NCBI GenBank assembly: GCA_013398295.1
Contig: VZSF01001275.1
Span: forward strand, 550,641 to 614,640
Direction: 5' to 3'
Source: Chionis minor
Lineage: Eukaryota > Chordata > Aves > Charadriiformes > Chionididae
Length of the DNA: 64,000 nucleotides
The translations under genes and the position numbers were made by a program. This document shows, in pieces, positions 24,679-38,100 of the stretch (positions are counted from its first letter, which is position 1; each line of letters begins with the position of its first letter). The notes below the pieces were generated by a model, which was not told the origin of the DNA, did no database searches, and saw nothing but the letters and a program-made list of their open reading frames with translations.

Positions 24679-25092
24679 GGCACCAGGAAAGGCCACACAC
24701 CCCTTTGCTAGTCTGAGTTTCATATTATTGCTAAAGAGCATTACAAAGAGCAGAACTTTCGGAATTTTAAAAACAAAGTACTTCAGTTTAGGAAACAAAT
24801 CTGTATCTATGATTCTGGACTACAGGGTGAAAGGGGAAGAAGAGCACAAATGACATTTCAACTTCAGAAGAATGACCTGAATCAAATTATATGTTCTGTC
24901 AGTAACACTTTGAAAACAGCCTTACAGAGAGTATAAAAAAATAGAAGGAATATGTTTCCTTGCTGAACTTTTATCCAGTCAGATGATTGTGTCATTGTTA
25001 ATATTTTTGATCTCCGTGGTTTTTTTCTCTCACTACATGTAAACACTTACTGCATTAGTGGGTGAAATTAAATTGAGGGGAAGTACTTGAAC
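24679..25092 (+). other. SGCG: SGCG 3' UTR (proposed)
   Basis: Non-coding sequence following the SGCG stop. The proposed end rests only on the first ATTAAA and is not otherwise supported. Confidence 0.4.
25067..25072 (+). terminator. SGCG: candidate SGCG poly(A) signal (ATTAAA)
   Basis: ATTAAA lies about 390 bases after the stop. The first canonical AATAAA on this strand is further down at 25811-25816 and is an alternative. Without transcript ends I cannot choose between them. Confidence 0.3.
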
Positions 25093-28000
25093 TATTTGCT
25101 AAGACAAAGCATTATTTGGAGAATTCAGAAAGTGCCAGCAAATGGTCTATGCAATTTTGTTCTTGCAATAACACAAGATACGAAAAATGTGGTATTTGTA
25201 TAAGTTCTGTGTAGAAGGTGTTAATTTGCTGATGGCTTTCTATTTTAATTTAGCAAAATATACGCTGATTTGCTTATTGCTGAGATTCATATAGGAGTCA
25301 TTTACACCTCCCTGTGTCTCAAATCTGTTCACTGTACAACAGAGAAATATGTTAGTATATTTTATAATAGCAATAGTTTGTTGTACTGCCTATACCATCA
25401 TACTCATTTAAACCCTTTTATATTTGAGGACATGCTAATTCAACAAGGCAATTTGTTCTGCCAGCTGGACTAGTAAAAAGGAAAAAAAAAAATCCTTACT
25501 GTGGCTCCAGATTGTCTGACACAAGGAACTATTTGGGTGGAGGGGAAAAAAAAAGTCCTTTTTTGCAGCCCACAGGATTCAATTACGAGGACTATTTCAT
25601 TTCCATCTGCAGCTGTTGAATGATATTTCTGAACCCGTCAGAGTGGGACTCCATCACAAACAGAGAGAGTAAAACTACTCTTTATTATTTTTTACATTTA
25701 GGACTTTGGATGCAGAGTAAATGCTCACCAGAGTTGACAAACCATTTATTGACCTTGTAGACAAACACAACCGCAGACCCGTTCCCCTGTACAGTGTTGC
25801 ACTGAACACAAATAAATTGTTTGCACACCTCTGGGTAGCAGGATTTGTATTTGATAGTCTGTTGTTTAAACCACATGGGTTTTTAACTCCTTTGATGCTG
25901 TTTTGTATATACTTGATGATATTATTACCCAGGTAGGAGCTGCTATCACATAGTGCCTTGGTGTCTATTTACAGAAAGATTTTTACCCATAATTGTTATT
26001 AAACCACAGATTGTCCACCCTTTAGAGAAAAGAATCGTCATCCTTAAGGCAGGAGAATCAGCCCAAAAGAATGACTAAGGTTAGGCTCTTTTTTAAACAC
26101 CCTACTTCAGCTCTGGTGGACAAGTGAAGAAACCCAACACCCCGTCATGATCCCAGATACCCACAAAAGACCAAGTGGAGAAAGAGCCCCCAGTTAACAG
26201 TATCCGCTGCTGTCGCAGTAGAGCCCTGTATAGTCCCTGCCTCAAGGGCTGCCTTTGTAATTTATCCAACGAGTCTAATGTACAATACCAAAATTGCCCT
26301 TCAGTAGCAGGGTGGAGCCCTCAGCAATTAATGCAAACTGGAAGATCTTCAACAAGAAAAGTAGGAGACAGGCTTAAGCTGACCTTTTGGGGCCCTTCAG
26401 GCAAAGGAGGCAAGTGAATCAAGGTCTCCCAAGTCATTTGCAGAGCACTCTCATGAATAACATATTGCCTACGGGAGAAGTAGGAAGCCATACAGCTTCC
26501 ATGTCTGAAATTCCTTTTTCCTGGGCTTACACATCTACCTTCAGGAGACAGTACAGGGCTTCTGACCCTCCAAAGAGAGGAATGTATCTCTCCACTCTAC
26601 AACTATATCTTTCAACTGTCTCTCTCTCTCTAGAACTAAGCCCTCGGTCAAGACAGGCTTAAAAGGAAACCTGCCTTCAGGTTTTAAAGCCAGTATAGGT
26701 GGTTCCAGCTCTGTGTGCAAGTTTTTACAGTCCAAATTATGAGCAGCCGTGGTTTATTCATTGGACAGAAAGTCTGTGTATTGCAATAAAGGACAGCAAA
26801 TTCCATTGCATGTGCCAGATACCTAAAAACCACTGCTACAAGCAACCTGGAGGGCTGTAATGTCTACAGACTTTTATAGGTATAGTACAACAGTAAAAGC
26901 GGGACTGCACTCCCTAGAGCATTCAGCCACTATCTGGTTTCAAAGGCATTTGAGTTGTCCTCATACCTATGTTTTTGACATCAAGGAACATATGCCCACT
27001 TCTGCGTGGCACCAGACTACTCATTCACCTGATCTAAGCCCAAAATGTTAGCCAGATACTGTAAATGCCTACGTTAGTTACAATCTGCCTATTCTGCTGG
27101 CAATGGAAACATCGCATTCTAAACCCTGCATTTTAAGCTTCTGTTTTGAGGCACATTTGCAAACGTGATTTGCCAGCTAATTAATACAGAGCGAGGGACT
27201 GAATCCAGGCTTTCCATGTATGACGAGAGCAACCTGACGCCTGAACTACTGGGTATTTGGAAGCCAGGCCTGGTGCAACTTCTTGCATTGAAGCTGCTGT
27301 GGTTTAGTGAGCATTTTTACAAAGCTGTGGTAGCCAGCCCGGAAAACCAGGCTGCAGTTCCCTGGCTAGTGACACTGCGAAGCATTCTGGCACCTCAGTT
27401 AGACATTGCAATAACTCCTGCCATTCTTGCGGAGGTAAACTTTTTGGACTTGCCTCCCTTCACAGCTGGGTTCTGAGAAGCACGGAACACCGAAGAGGTC
27501 TGCTGTATCCACGGCTCTGCCGTCACCCAACTCGCCAGCGCGCCCCTCTCGGTTGGCTCGATGTCATTCTTCGCTGTGCTGCAACATTGACACTGAAAAT
27601 GTAGTTGCATGATGGAAATGGCGCAGGTTCTCTAAAGCGTGGATGGCAGCGTCTTGTCATTGATCAACATTTTGGGAATTTTTTTCTTTTAGTTGTGGTT
27701 AGTGGAGAAACAAAGTTTACGCTAAAAGTTACCACAGTGTAATCAGTTGATGCTATAATCTGAATTGTTAATCTCACTAAATTATCATTTCTGATACCTC
27801 CATGTGGATTGGATGTCCTTCCATCTCTCTTTAATACTCAAAAATTATTAAAATGATTAAAAATTGTTTCTACTTGAATCAAACTTCAGTAATTAGTTAC
27901 GGATTAACAGAAAATTATGGCACAGGAAAGTGAGAGTACACATGTCTCTAGTTTGTTTTCAAAAGTGTTACCCAAATGAAGGAAAAAAAAAAAAACCAAT

Positions 28001-30524
28001 ACCCAGCAGTCAACTGTATTGTTTGCATATTTTTTCCCTCAAAAAGAATTATTTACAGCAGTTCTTGTAACTGGTTGAGATTGTTACACAGTGGAAAAGC
28101 AAAAATATCAAAATGGTAGTAAAATTTTATTGGTGATTGCCCAAACACAACCCTCTTTGTTGCCGTTTCACAGTCCTTTAGTATTGACATTTGTCTATCT
28201 TTATATAGCTTTATGCAAAAAGAAAATTGCAAGAATTAACTGAAAACCGAGTTATTGAATAAACTTTATACATTTTGAAAAGTCTGCTTCTCCTTTTGTG
28301 TTCAAATGCAACACAGCTTAAATGAATGTTTTCATTTTGAAAAAAAAAAAAAAATCTGCCCAAGACTCTAAGAATGTGAAATGTACATTATTTAAAAATA
28401 TGAATGAAAAACTTGGCTGCAACTAAAAATTTACTTTCCAGAATTTAAAAAAGGTTTTACAATTATGTTTCATGTGACATCTAGAATTCCTTTGTCTTCA
28501 TTTGTAGTAGGTGAAAGTAAATAAAAAATTATGCCAGTGCTACTGAATTAATCATCCAGAAAGCAAAACAAAAGATAAAGAAGATGAAAAACTCACTGAC
28601 AAACACCTCCATGTGACAAAAATATGTGTCTTCTTCAAATGAAAACATCTAATTTGGCTGTCAAATTTAATTATTTTTGAACTATTACTTCTGCCTGTGT
28701 TCCACAATACCACTCCAACCATCCTCAAAGTGTTCAGAACCAGCAGTAGGAAATCCCAAAGTTTCTACTACCCTCCTTTAATTGGAGCAATTACAATAGA
28801 TTTTATGCAGGCCTTGTTTAAGCAGCCCAAACACCAAGTGAATGTAATCTATACTAACAATTCTCAAATCCTAGTTTTCAAATCACCACAGTAACTTTAT
28901 TTTGATGATGATTTGAGGACAAATATTGCAGAACTGCATGTCTTTATACAACAAACCATTTCTTTTGGTCATTGGCTACACAAAAATGTTTTCTTAAAAA
29001 ATAAAAGATCTTTTTCTGGTCACTAATTGCTGAGATAAGTGAGCAGTGCTTTTTAGAACAGTGCCAATGCCATTGTTTTAGAGGAAAACTTTTAAGTTTT
29101 CTTCACAAAAATGACCAATAGTAACAATCCTACCTACCAAGGCTTGTTACAACCGCAGTTCCCTTAGATTTAAGCCACTGAATGTACAGTTAGCTCAGTG
29201 TCCTGCACCGTGCTCTTTGCTAAACCTCACACCTGGGAGACACCACTACTGAATCCGCTGTTCCTAGACACATCCCTGGTACCCGTGGAAGATAACTAGG
29301 ACATACACCTGGCTGAAAAGACCTTTTCTCTCATGTGAACTTGTGTAACATGCAAAATTGCTTGTAAAACGTATTTTTGTAGAACCTACACACTAACATT
29401 TGCTTTTACAGACTCTTACTAAGGAATCTTCACATACCAACTGTTCTGAGCTTCCATGCTTAACTTAGGAACAAATACGTTATTCTGCATTTCCCAAGAC
29501 TCTCAGCTGAGCCAAAAGGAAGAGTGACTTAAGCTTTGTTTATTTACATATAAACAGGAATTAAATGGCACTTATGAAATCAGTTTCTGCCACCACATGG
29601 TTTCCTGGTCTCCTAAGGCCTCTTTATTTAGACTGTTATACTGAGTTAAGCAAATAAAAAAAAAATAAAATTAAGACTTCCAATTGAGACACCACTCTTG
29701 TCTATCTCTGTGCATCCATGTGTAAATTTTATTGCAATTGATTGCTCGTATCAACCCAGGAGTAATAAAGTGAATTTTCCTGTGTCGTTCAGGTTTTCTT
29801 GGTCACCTTGGATCAGTATTTAAAATTACTCCAGACCATTAGCTTCCAAAGACCTGGGACTATTTGCTTTCTCATAGTGTCAGCACTCAACAATATATAC
29901 AAAAGACAGACATAACAAGACAGTGTAGTAGTTCTGCACAGCTGTTTTAATCATATCAGTGAGGCAACATAAGTCGCTGACAAAACACAGTCATGTGCTT
30001 CAAAGATTTCCTTCCTCAAGATCTCACCTAAAACCGGGAAAGTGTTCATGTTGCTCCTCTCATTCATTTTCACGCTACTGAGTTTCCTTATGTTTTAGCT
30101 CCATTTAAACTGAAAAACACAATGAGAACTGTTTCCTTTTGTTAGTATTTTGCTTACCCAGGATACTATTCATCTCACTTAATGCATGAAGTAGGAACCA
30201 CAAAGGAATCTCTTTAAAAACCACAGGGAATTAACTAAACTGATTTATTTCATGGCACACCAGGATTTGTGTTTTGCTTACATGCTATTTATTGCAAAAT
30301 TCAGCAAAGTGTACAATTTTTTGGTGAAAACTGCAAACATCTGTCATTGCAAGAAAAAAGCATTTTTCCTTTTTAATAATATTGTAATATCGGTGCAATT
30401 AATTAGAATGACTTGAAAAAAGGTTGTGTATTTACCTATATAAAAGAAAGCTTGAAATAATAGGTAAATTTAGTCTACTTTATAAAACCAAAACACATCA
30501 GACTGAAATATGTTTGCATTTTTC
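25093..30524. other. SGCG-SACS intergenic interval
   Basis: AT-rich DNA between two convergent genes. Short reading frames occur (the longest is about 100 codons, at 27165-27476), but none has recognisable homology, a start context or splice support. The 27.1-27.6 kb stretch is somewhat more GC-rich than the rest. A-runs occur near 27.98 and 28.34 kb. I see no repeat family, tRNA or other RNA gene. Confidence 0.6.
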
Positions 30525-30766
30525 TTTATTAAAATTATGGCACTTAATACTTAATAGCAGAAATAATAATAGGGCTTCACAATCAGAAGCGGTATTGTTT
30601 TCTGAACATCACATTTCTTCTCACCACAGTTTGCAAGATTTTTCAGAAGAGAACAAGCCCTTTTGTAATTTGCACAAAACTGGAGAAGCCTTCACCATGA
30701 TTTTTTATTTTTGGATTACAACACTATCACAGCTTTATCAGCCCTGCAAGCTCACTGTGGTTTATT
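30525..30766 (-). terminator. SACS: candidate SACS poly(A) signals
   Basis: Three AATAAA hexamers lie on the minus strand at 30766-30761, 30709-30704 and 30530-30525, which is 1.35-1.6 kb after the SACS stop. An ATTAAA at 30921-30916 would give a 3' UTR of about 1.2 kb. Any of these is compatible with a normal sacsin 3' UTR length. The choice needs transcript data. Confidence 0.4.
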
Positions 30767-32118
30767 TTCCTTTGTATTCTGTAAGTTAAATTACAGTTTC
30801 ACTGTGCCGTCTAGTAAACAATTGTAGTAGCATGTCACATGTTTAACATTTATGTTAAATGTGGCTGATCCAGCAAAGAAAAATCCTTCCATTTAGCATT
30901 ATCCTTCTATATTTTTTTAATTATTATTTTTTTTTTACAAATACCTAACGTTGAACATATTGCATGACATTACCAAAAGTATTACAAACTATAAAAGAAA
31001 CAGAGTGTGAACTAAAAATCAGACTTCTCTAGGGCTGTAGTGAACAACAAAATAAAAAGAACATTACATTGCAGCACCTTTAAACATGTAACAAAAACCA
31101 GTGTTCAGTGTACACCGAAAATGGGTTACTGAATTGTACTATTATCAATGTTTGTTTGTGGAAAAATAGATATATAGGTATATGTACACTCACAAAGGCA
31201 CACACGCAGGAAAAAAAAAGAAACTCAAGCATTTAGACAACTGAAAACTGAGTTCTGGTGTTCAAAAAAAAATCGTAAGACATCATATAATAATGTTTAC
31301 CAATTTTATATCATCCATTTGCATTTTTCATTAAACAAAAGATGACAGGCTCTTGAAAAAAAAAGTAAATTAAATAATTATTTTATAATAAAGTAAATGC
31401 AATCAATGCATGACATGAAGTTGCATGTTAAATCAAGTATCATTATTCAGCATTAAAATAACTGTACCAGTTCACAGGTACGAAACTATCCTTTAAATGT
31501 TCACAATGTGATGCTGCAGCAAATTTATAATCAGATCCAGCTGATAAGAGTATTACTATGAGTGACACGAATGTCCACAGAACACAAAAGAATACAGAAA
31601 TGCCTTGGAGCAATACCTCCAAAGTTATTTTAATTTCCATCCCATCTCCCATTTCATAGTATGTCCAGTCTTAAGATTAGTATGCTGAAAACTGACATTA
31701 TCATTTTGGAAACATTATATTAAATGAAATAAAATCTAGTAAGGAGTTATAATTACAGGCTTCATCTAACAGAAAGCTAAGCTTTGGTTATATAAAGTGC
31801 AGTTCGATAGTACGCCAATTAATTACAATATTGTACATACAGCTAATTTTTGCAGCTCAGTTTCCTTGCAAATTTTAAAAAATATTCATGTTTTACAGTT
31901 TGCTTACACAGCAGGCTCAGTTTAAAAAAAAAATCCTGTTTAAATAAATTTCAATTCTAAGTATTTCAGTACCATCCACCTTTGTGCGTTACCCTTCTAA
32001 ACTGCTTGGCAATGTGTAACCACTTGGATGTCCAGTGATCTGCACAATCGCATTTGTAGCCCATCCCATGAAATACCTCTGCTCTTGACAAAACAGTTCC
32101 CTGACCGCTTCAAATCAC
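30767..32118 (-). other. SACS: SACS 3' UTR (proposed)
   Basis: AT-rich non-coding sequence directly after the SACS stop codon, in the same terminal exon. The downstream limit depends on which poly(A) signal is used. A 69-codon frame at 31443-31652 on the minus strand is not supported by anything else. Confidence 0.55.
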
Positions 32119-35100
32119 TTAGACTTTTTGTTGTATAAAGTTCTCAAGTTTTATTATGATACAAGCAGTGCATTCCATCACTCTCATAGCAACTTCTGAA
32201 GTAAACCTGTCATTGGGAATCTGTGGAAAAGGAAGCAAGTCAGGATACCTAGTTTTTAAGCTATCTACACCATAAGCTTCCAATGTCTGAACGTCATTTG
32301 TAAGCCCTTCAAGTTGCTGACTATATTCCTCTATTTTTTGTGCAAGGGCTGCTGGTTTTACATCTTTGTCCGATTTGCCCTTCACAGCATAGTCGGCTGC
32401 AATCAAGGCTAGTTTAGTAGACAGGTAGCATTTAAAGCACACCCATTCATTGGCATTTTTATGAAGGTCATTTCTTGCAGCTGAAAAGTTAGCTCGGGCC
32501 TGCCTAAGCCATCGACGTGCCTCTACAGGATTGCCAACAGACCTGAATGTAGGTGGGACAAAAAAGCGTTGCGAGTAAGATGGCCCTGTGGAAGGAGGAC
32601 CCTTTTCTTTATACTGTTGCCTTTCAGATTTGTGGCTTGTTGCTTCTTGATTCCATGAAGTATAAAATCTCTGAAATGAAAATTTATCTGACTGAAATCG
32701 AGAAGCAGAGGATGAAAATGGTCTTCTTGAGGCTCTGTCCATATTTTGATCCATAAAGGCCTGTTTTTCTAGCCTGTTGATCTCATTCTGTAAATGTTTG
32801 AAAACTTCATTAGCTATATCAAGATTCTCCGCATTTTTATCTGGATGCCATTTAAGATACAGCCTCCTAATAATCTTTTTTCTTTCAGATTCTGGAAGCT
32901 TCCAAGCCTGTTCAATCACAGATGTCACTTCTCTTAGTATTTCTGGCAATGAGTTTGACTTTATCTTTTTTGGAGAGTGATGTTTCGAGGACATTGTTTT
33001 GTGGCTCTCTCTACCAGTGAAGAGAGGTGGAATTGCCCTCGGTCCATGTGCTGGAAATTCTGTAGGACTGGTTGGGGTAGTAGGAGTGCTATCCCTGCTC
33101 TGAGAAGTTTCCTCCGGTCTTGAAAATTTGTACAAGTCAAGAGAGCTCACTATTTTATATTCACTATATCCAATATCAATCTGGTAAATCTTCCCTAGAA
33201 AACTGTGACTTTCATCATCTTCTCTTTCTACTTCTTGTACAATGATTGCATAGGTATAAGTTGGTTGATATGATCCATATATATCACCACCTTCAGCATC
33301 AACAAGGTAACCAACATATTCACCAGGGTAAAATACATTCATTGGATCCATAAGCAGCGTATAGTGAATTTCAGCTGGTATAGGAGTGCCAGGTGTTGGC
33401 AGTTCAAGTTTTGATGGCTCAGAAGAGTCATACTTAACTCCTAAACTGTCAAGCTTCTCACTGATCCGGTAAATATCATTACAACCCAGCATGGCAATTA
33501 AATATGAGGTATCAGAAATCAGGTTGTCAGTTGCAGATTTTAAGGTCATTGCTAATGCTAACAGGAAATTTATGTCTTTGCTGTCGGAATGCTGTATGTA
33601 AAGCAATATTACTGCGTTTCCGTATCTCTTGAGGAAAGCAAATGTTTCACTTTTGCTGTGGGGAATAGGAGCAAAACCTTTAACTCTTAAAGTTGTTTGC
33701 AACTTCTCAAAACACGACACTTTCAAACCTTCTCGCAAAGCTTTGCAAAGTCTTACTGCTTTTTCTTCATTAGCTAAAAAAGCATTGTCATTTTCATGCT
33801 TCATAATCCTAATGAGTCCTGTGATGAATTGTTCTGAAGACAACAGTAATTGTAACCTTCCCTGCAAAGAACATAATGCTCCAAACTGACAAATTTTGGG
33901 AGACTCTTCATCCAACTGTTCTTCAAGAATACTGCTAAGTAGGCGAGGCCTCAATTTCTGAGGGAATAACATTATCAATTTAGTGTGAAAACCATGGTCT
34001 TTGCCTAAGTAACACTGGCTAAGGTCAACAAGCATTTGCACACCAATGTTACCTTGGATTCTGCTTTTGTAGTGAGGTGCATCATCAAAAACTAAGATAC
34101 TAGACTTTACCAACCTACCATCTTGACTCGGAAGGTAAAGGGCAAAATCCCTCATGTTCTCAAGGTCATTCCTAACCTTGACAGAATCATTCTGAAGACT
34201 TTTGAACAGGCCGGAAACTACTCTTTTAACCGTCCGCATTTCATTAGGATCCAATTGCTTTCCCTCCGAGTTCTTGAATATGCGACCTAGAACTTCAACA
34301 TATTGCTTTGTTGAAATAATATCTTCAGTACCCAAATGTTTAAATAACTGATGGAAAGTACCAAGTTCTAAAGGAAGTTTGTAAAGATAAGGTTTAAAAT
34401 CAGATTCATACTCAAGGTTTATTACTACCTCCTCAGGCTTAAGGAGCTTCCAGCCTTCTTCCACCATTACAAAAGAAACTCCTCGAAGCTGAAACCGGAA
34501 TTCCCTTTTCTCTGTGCTAAGAAATTCATAAATGCTTCTTAGGACCTTGGCCCTTGTTTTCACCATGTCCTCATCCAAAGTTGTTATATTGCATATGTTC
34601 CTGCAGTTATTGATAACTTTGTCCAGGGGAGGGTCCAAATTAACATTCAGCATAGTTAAAACTTGCTCAAGCTGTTCTTGCGCACCAAGACTACTTCCCT
34701 CTTGCTCTTTGATGCTTAAAGGTGTTGCTTTCTCAGGAAGAATAGGACATGAAGTCCACAGCAACTGCAACACATCTGTCTGCTTGAATTTAGGATTCAC
34801 CTGTGCCCCATTGAATCGTATAAGAGGAAGCGTCCCATTAACTTCTTGATACTGAGGATGAAATCTAACAAATTCTGCTGGAGCTCGTTCAGGGCACAGA
34901 AAAGGAATTAATGACAATTCTTTCAGAAAATTTCCTGACAGAAGGTCAGTTCTTTCTTGAAATATGTGATGGAGGAGGACATCAACAGTATTCTGTAGAG
35001 TTTCTTTAGACCAGTTCTCTGTATTCGCTCGCATGCTGATCTCCTTAGCGAACTGTAGTAACTGTTGCTGTGAAATGATGAATTTCAATCCAATATGTCG

Positions 35101-38100
35101 TAGAAAAGTTACCCACGATGGAAGGAATGCAGCTTGGTTTTTCGGTTTTGTAAGCTGCTCTAGTTTCTTAAAGAAATCTTGAGGTATAAAGAATTTTTCA
35201 GGAAGCATAACTTCAAAGACTTTCACAGTCCTGTCATAAAAATATTTTGCAGGTTTTAATCTATTGCTTGCATCATGAATGATCAAAATGCTTTCAAGCT
35301 TTTCAAACAGCTGTTCTTTCATTTCTGAAGTTTCTTCAATGCTAGTTAGCCTATTCTTTAAGTAAATCAGGTGTTCTAGTTTTGCATCATAAGATAGACT
35401 TTCAATTTTTGGCAAAAGATGCTTCAAGTACACTTCAAGATCATCCACAGAGACACAGCCAAGCACAGTATACAAATCTGTCAAATGAACCTTCTCTTCA
35501 AGAAAAGCTGATGAAGTTGACTGTGTCCACCTGTCTACTTCTACTGATGGGATGCTTTTCGTGAGGACGTAACACGTCCCATATTTTGAAATGCTGATGT
35601 ATCGGCCACTAATTGATTTGTAACATGGAAGAGACTTCAAAATTTTAATGTCATCCTGAGATGTCAAATGACATAAGTTGCAATTGAAATACATTAAGAG
35701 GGCCTCAAAGTCACTTTCTGCTAACTTTTCAGTCCTAAAAGTTGATGTCTGTACCATATATTGTATGGCTTTCAGAATGCTTGAAGGATTATCTATATTT
35801 GCTGTACATCCTGACAACAAAGGCACTAAAGCACTGTCTTTGGAGCAAATTTTGTTCAATGCCAGCTGAATACAGCCTGTTTTCATTAAAGCATGAAAAA
35901 CTTTATCACTCTGAGCGTTTGGAAAAACAGCTATATGCATAATGCTGAGGGGCAGCAAAACATCACACTCCGGCACAACAAGATGATTAGCTGAGACAGT
36001 AAACCTTACACCTGGGAGCAAAGTCCAGTCCTTCAAAGTTTCAACAACATCATTGAATTTTGCTTGTGTATCTTCTTGCTCTTCCTTAATATTTATAGAC
36101 TCACTAATAAAATGCCAGGCATTTTTAAGCCAAGATTCACTTGCAAAGTTCTCCTTCCATTTCATACAATTTCTAGTTTTATATTCTCTAGGCAACACAG
36201 ATGATAACAATTCAGCAAAACTTCTGATATCAAAGACTTTTGCTACTTCACTGGTAAGTAAAATATTGTTGTATCTCAAATACAATGTGTTCATAAAGAG
36301 ATCCTTGCGAGATGGAATCAGTTCATGGTATGTTGTTAAGAACTTCGGTCGCTTTGAATCAAAAATTTGCAAAACATTGTCAAGAGTGATAAGCAGTGGC
36401 AAGCCCTCAATTTGGATTTCATTTTCTTCTGCATCTTTGAAACAATAGTCAACCAGAAGTTTGAGACTATGGAAGAGTTTCAAATTTGTCTGCTGAAGAC
36501 GACAGGGTAACTTTCCAATGTGGCAATTAGAGTCTGGAAAAGAAAATGTCATCAAAAATGATCGGACATCAGCAGGTGTCACATAGGTGACAGGAATATC
36601 TGCATCTACCAAACAGTGGTACAGATTTGCAGTTTCATCACAGTTGTACACCAAATTAAATCCAATTTCTAAGAGTAAATGCTTGAGTCTGTAAACATTT
36701 TCAGCCACTGTCTTCCGTGTTGTGATGTTGTATTCTGTATTTTTGAGATGTTGCAACTCATCTTGTAGTAAATTGTCAAAGAATGGCCTGCCTTTGTTCA
36801 CAGTAGACATATTAACCCATGTGATGATAACAGCAGAATGTAAGTCAGAACCATCAATATTTGGAGCTCGCATAACAGGTAAAAGTCGCTTCAAATCTTC
36901 ATAAATGCAACTGTAAACTGCTTTCACTAAACAATACCAATCTGGCTGAATATCAAGTCTATTAACTGGAAAAAAGGATAAAAATTTTTTTAAAGTGTCT
37001 TTCACAACATGAATAGGTGTGTTCTGCAGCACGGATACTGTAGGATCAGTGCCTGGAAAATACCGTTTCTTCAGCTGAATCAGCAGTTCCACATAGGCCG
37101 GTGCTATCAGCGCTGTCATTAGGCTGCTATTCCAGTCACTTCTTACTCCAACACCGTTATCATCACGCCACAGGTTTCTTCGTGCAGAATCCAGAGCAAA
37201 GTGTCCATTCACATGAAAAGGTAATCCAGTTTCTAATGATAACGGTAAGAAACAGAACGCTCTGTGGGGTTTTTTGTAATTATGAGTAATGCAAGCTGCT
37301 ACCCCACCACGTGGAAAAAGAGTAATGTCCTCATTCTTGTGGGCCGAAACCACACTTTTGGATACCTTTTCCATGGCAGAAAAGCCCGACCTGTTACAAA
37401 TTAACCAAGTTGTAAGATTTCCTTCAGAGTCTTCCGTATCCATTGTGTAAGTAATCTGTTGCACAGGTATTTCGCTTAGCTGCTTTTTTTTAGTTACACT
37501 GTCAATTACAGACGCGTGGAATTGCTTTCGTTTCAGTCTGTCTCCATCAGTGATTTTGCCTTGTACAGAATACAACACGTTCAGTGCTCCTGTTGTTTTT
37601 TCTATCTCACAAATAGAAATCTTTTCCATATGGTTCAAAAACATTAAGAGTTCTGCTCCGTCTGTACGCAGCTTATCTAAAAGATTTTGGACCATTCTAT
37701 CTGAGCACGGAACTGAGGAAATTTCTGATACTTTTGCCATTTCTCCATTTCGAAGAGGAAACCTGAACATTGTGCAATTATCCAGTTTAAAGTGATTTCC
37801 TAAGTAGAGGTCCAGTACATCTGAGAACTGCGTTCTGAAATCTGCATCTAAATCTCTAAACATGCGCCCAGGACTTGTTGATGTTGAACCTGGTGCATAT
37901 CTAGCGTGAGGGTCAAAAATACAAAGTATATCGTTGCCAGATATGAAAGAAGGGCAATCAGTAATGTGATAAACAGAATTGAAACCTATGCCATATTGTC
38001 CAGTTTTACAGGGATTTCCTACTTTTGTGCCTTTTCCAAGGTTCTGAATTCCGCGGATATCATCTTCTGTAAAAGGCTGATTGTTGTAAACACACAGTGC

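Noticed and set aside
27165..27476. 103-codon frame in the SGCG-SACS gap
   Set aside because: No recognised homology, no splice or poly(A) context, and composition like the surrounding intergenic DNA.
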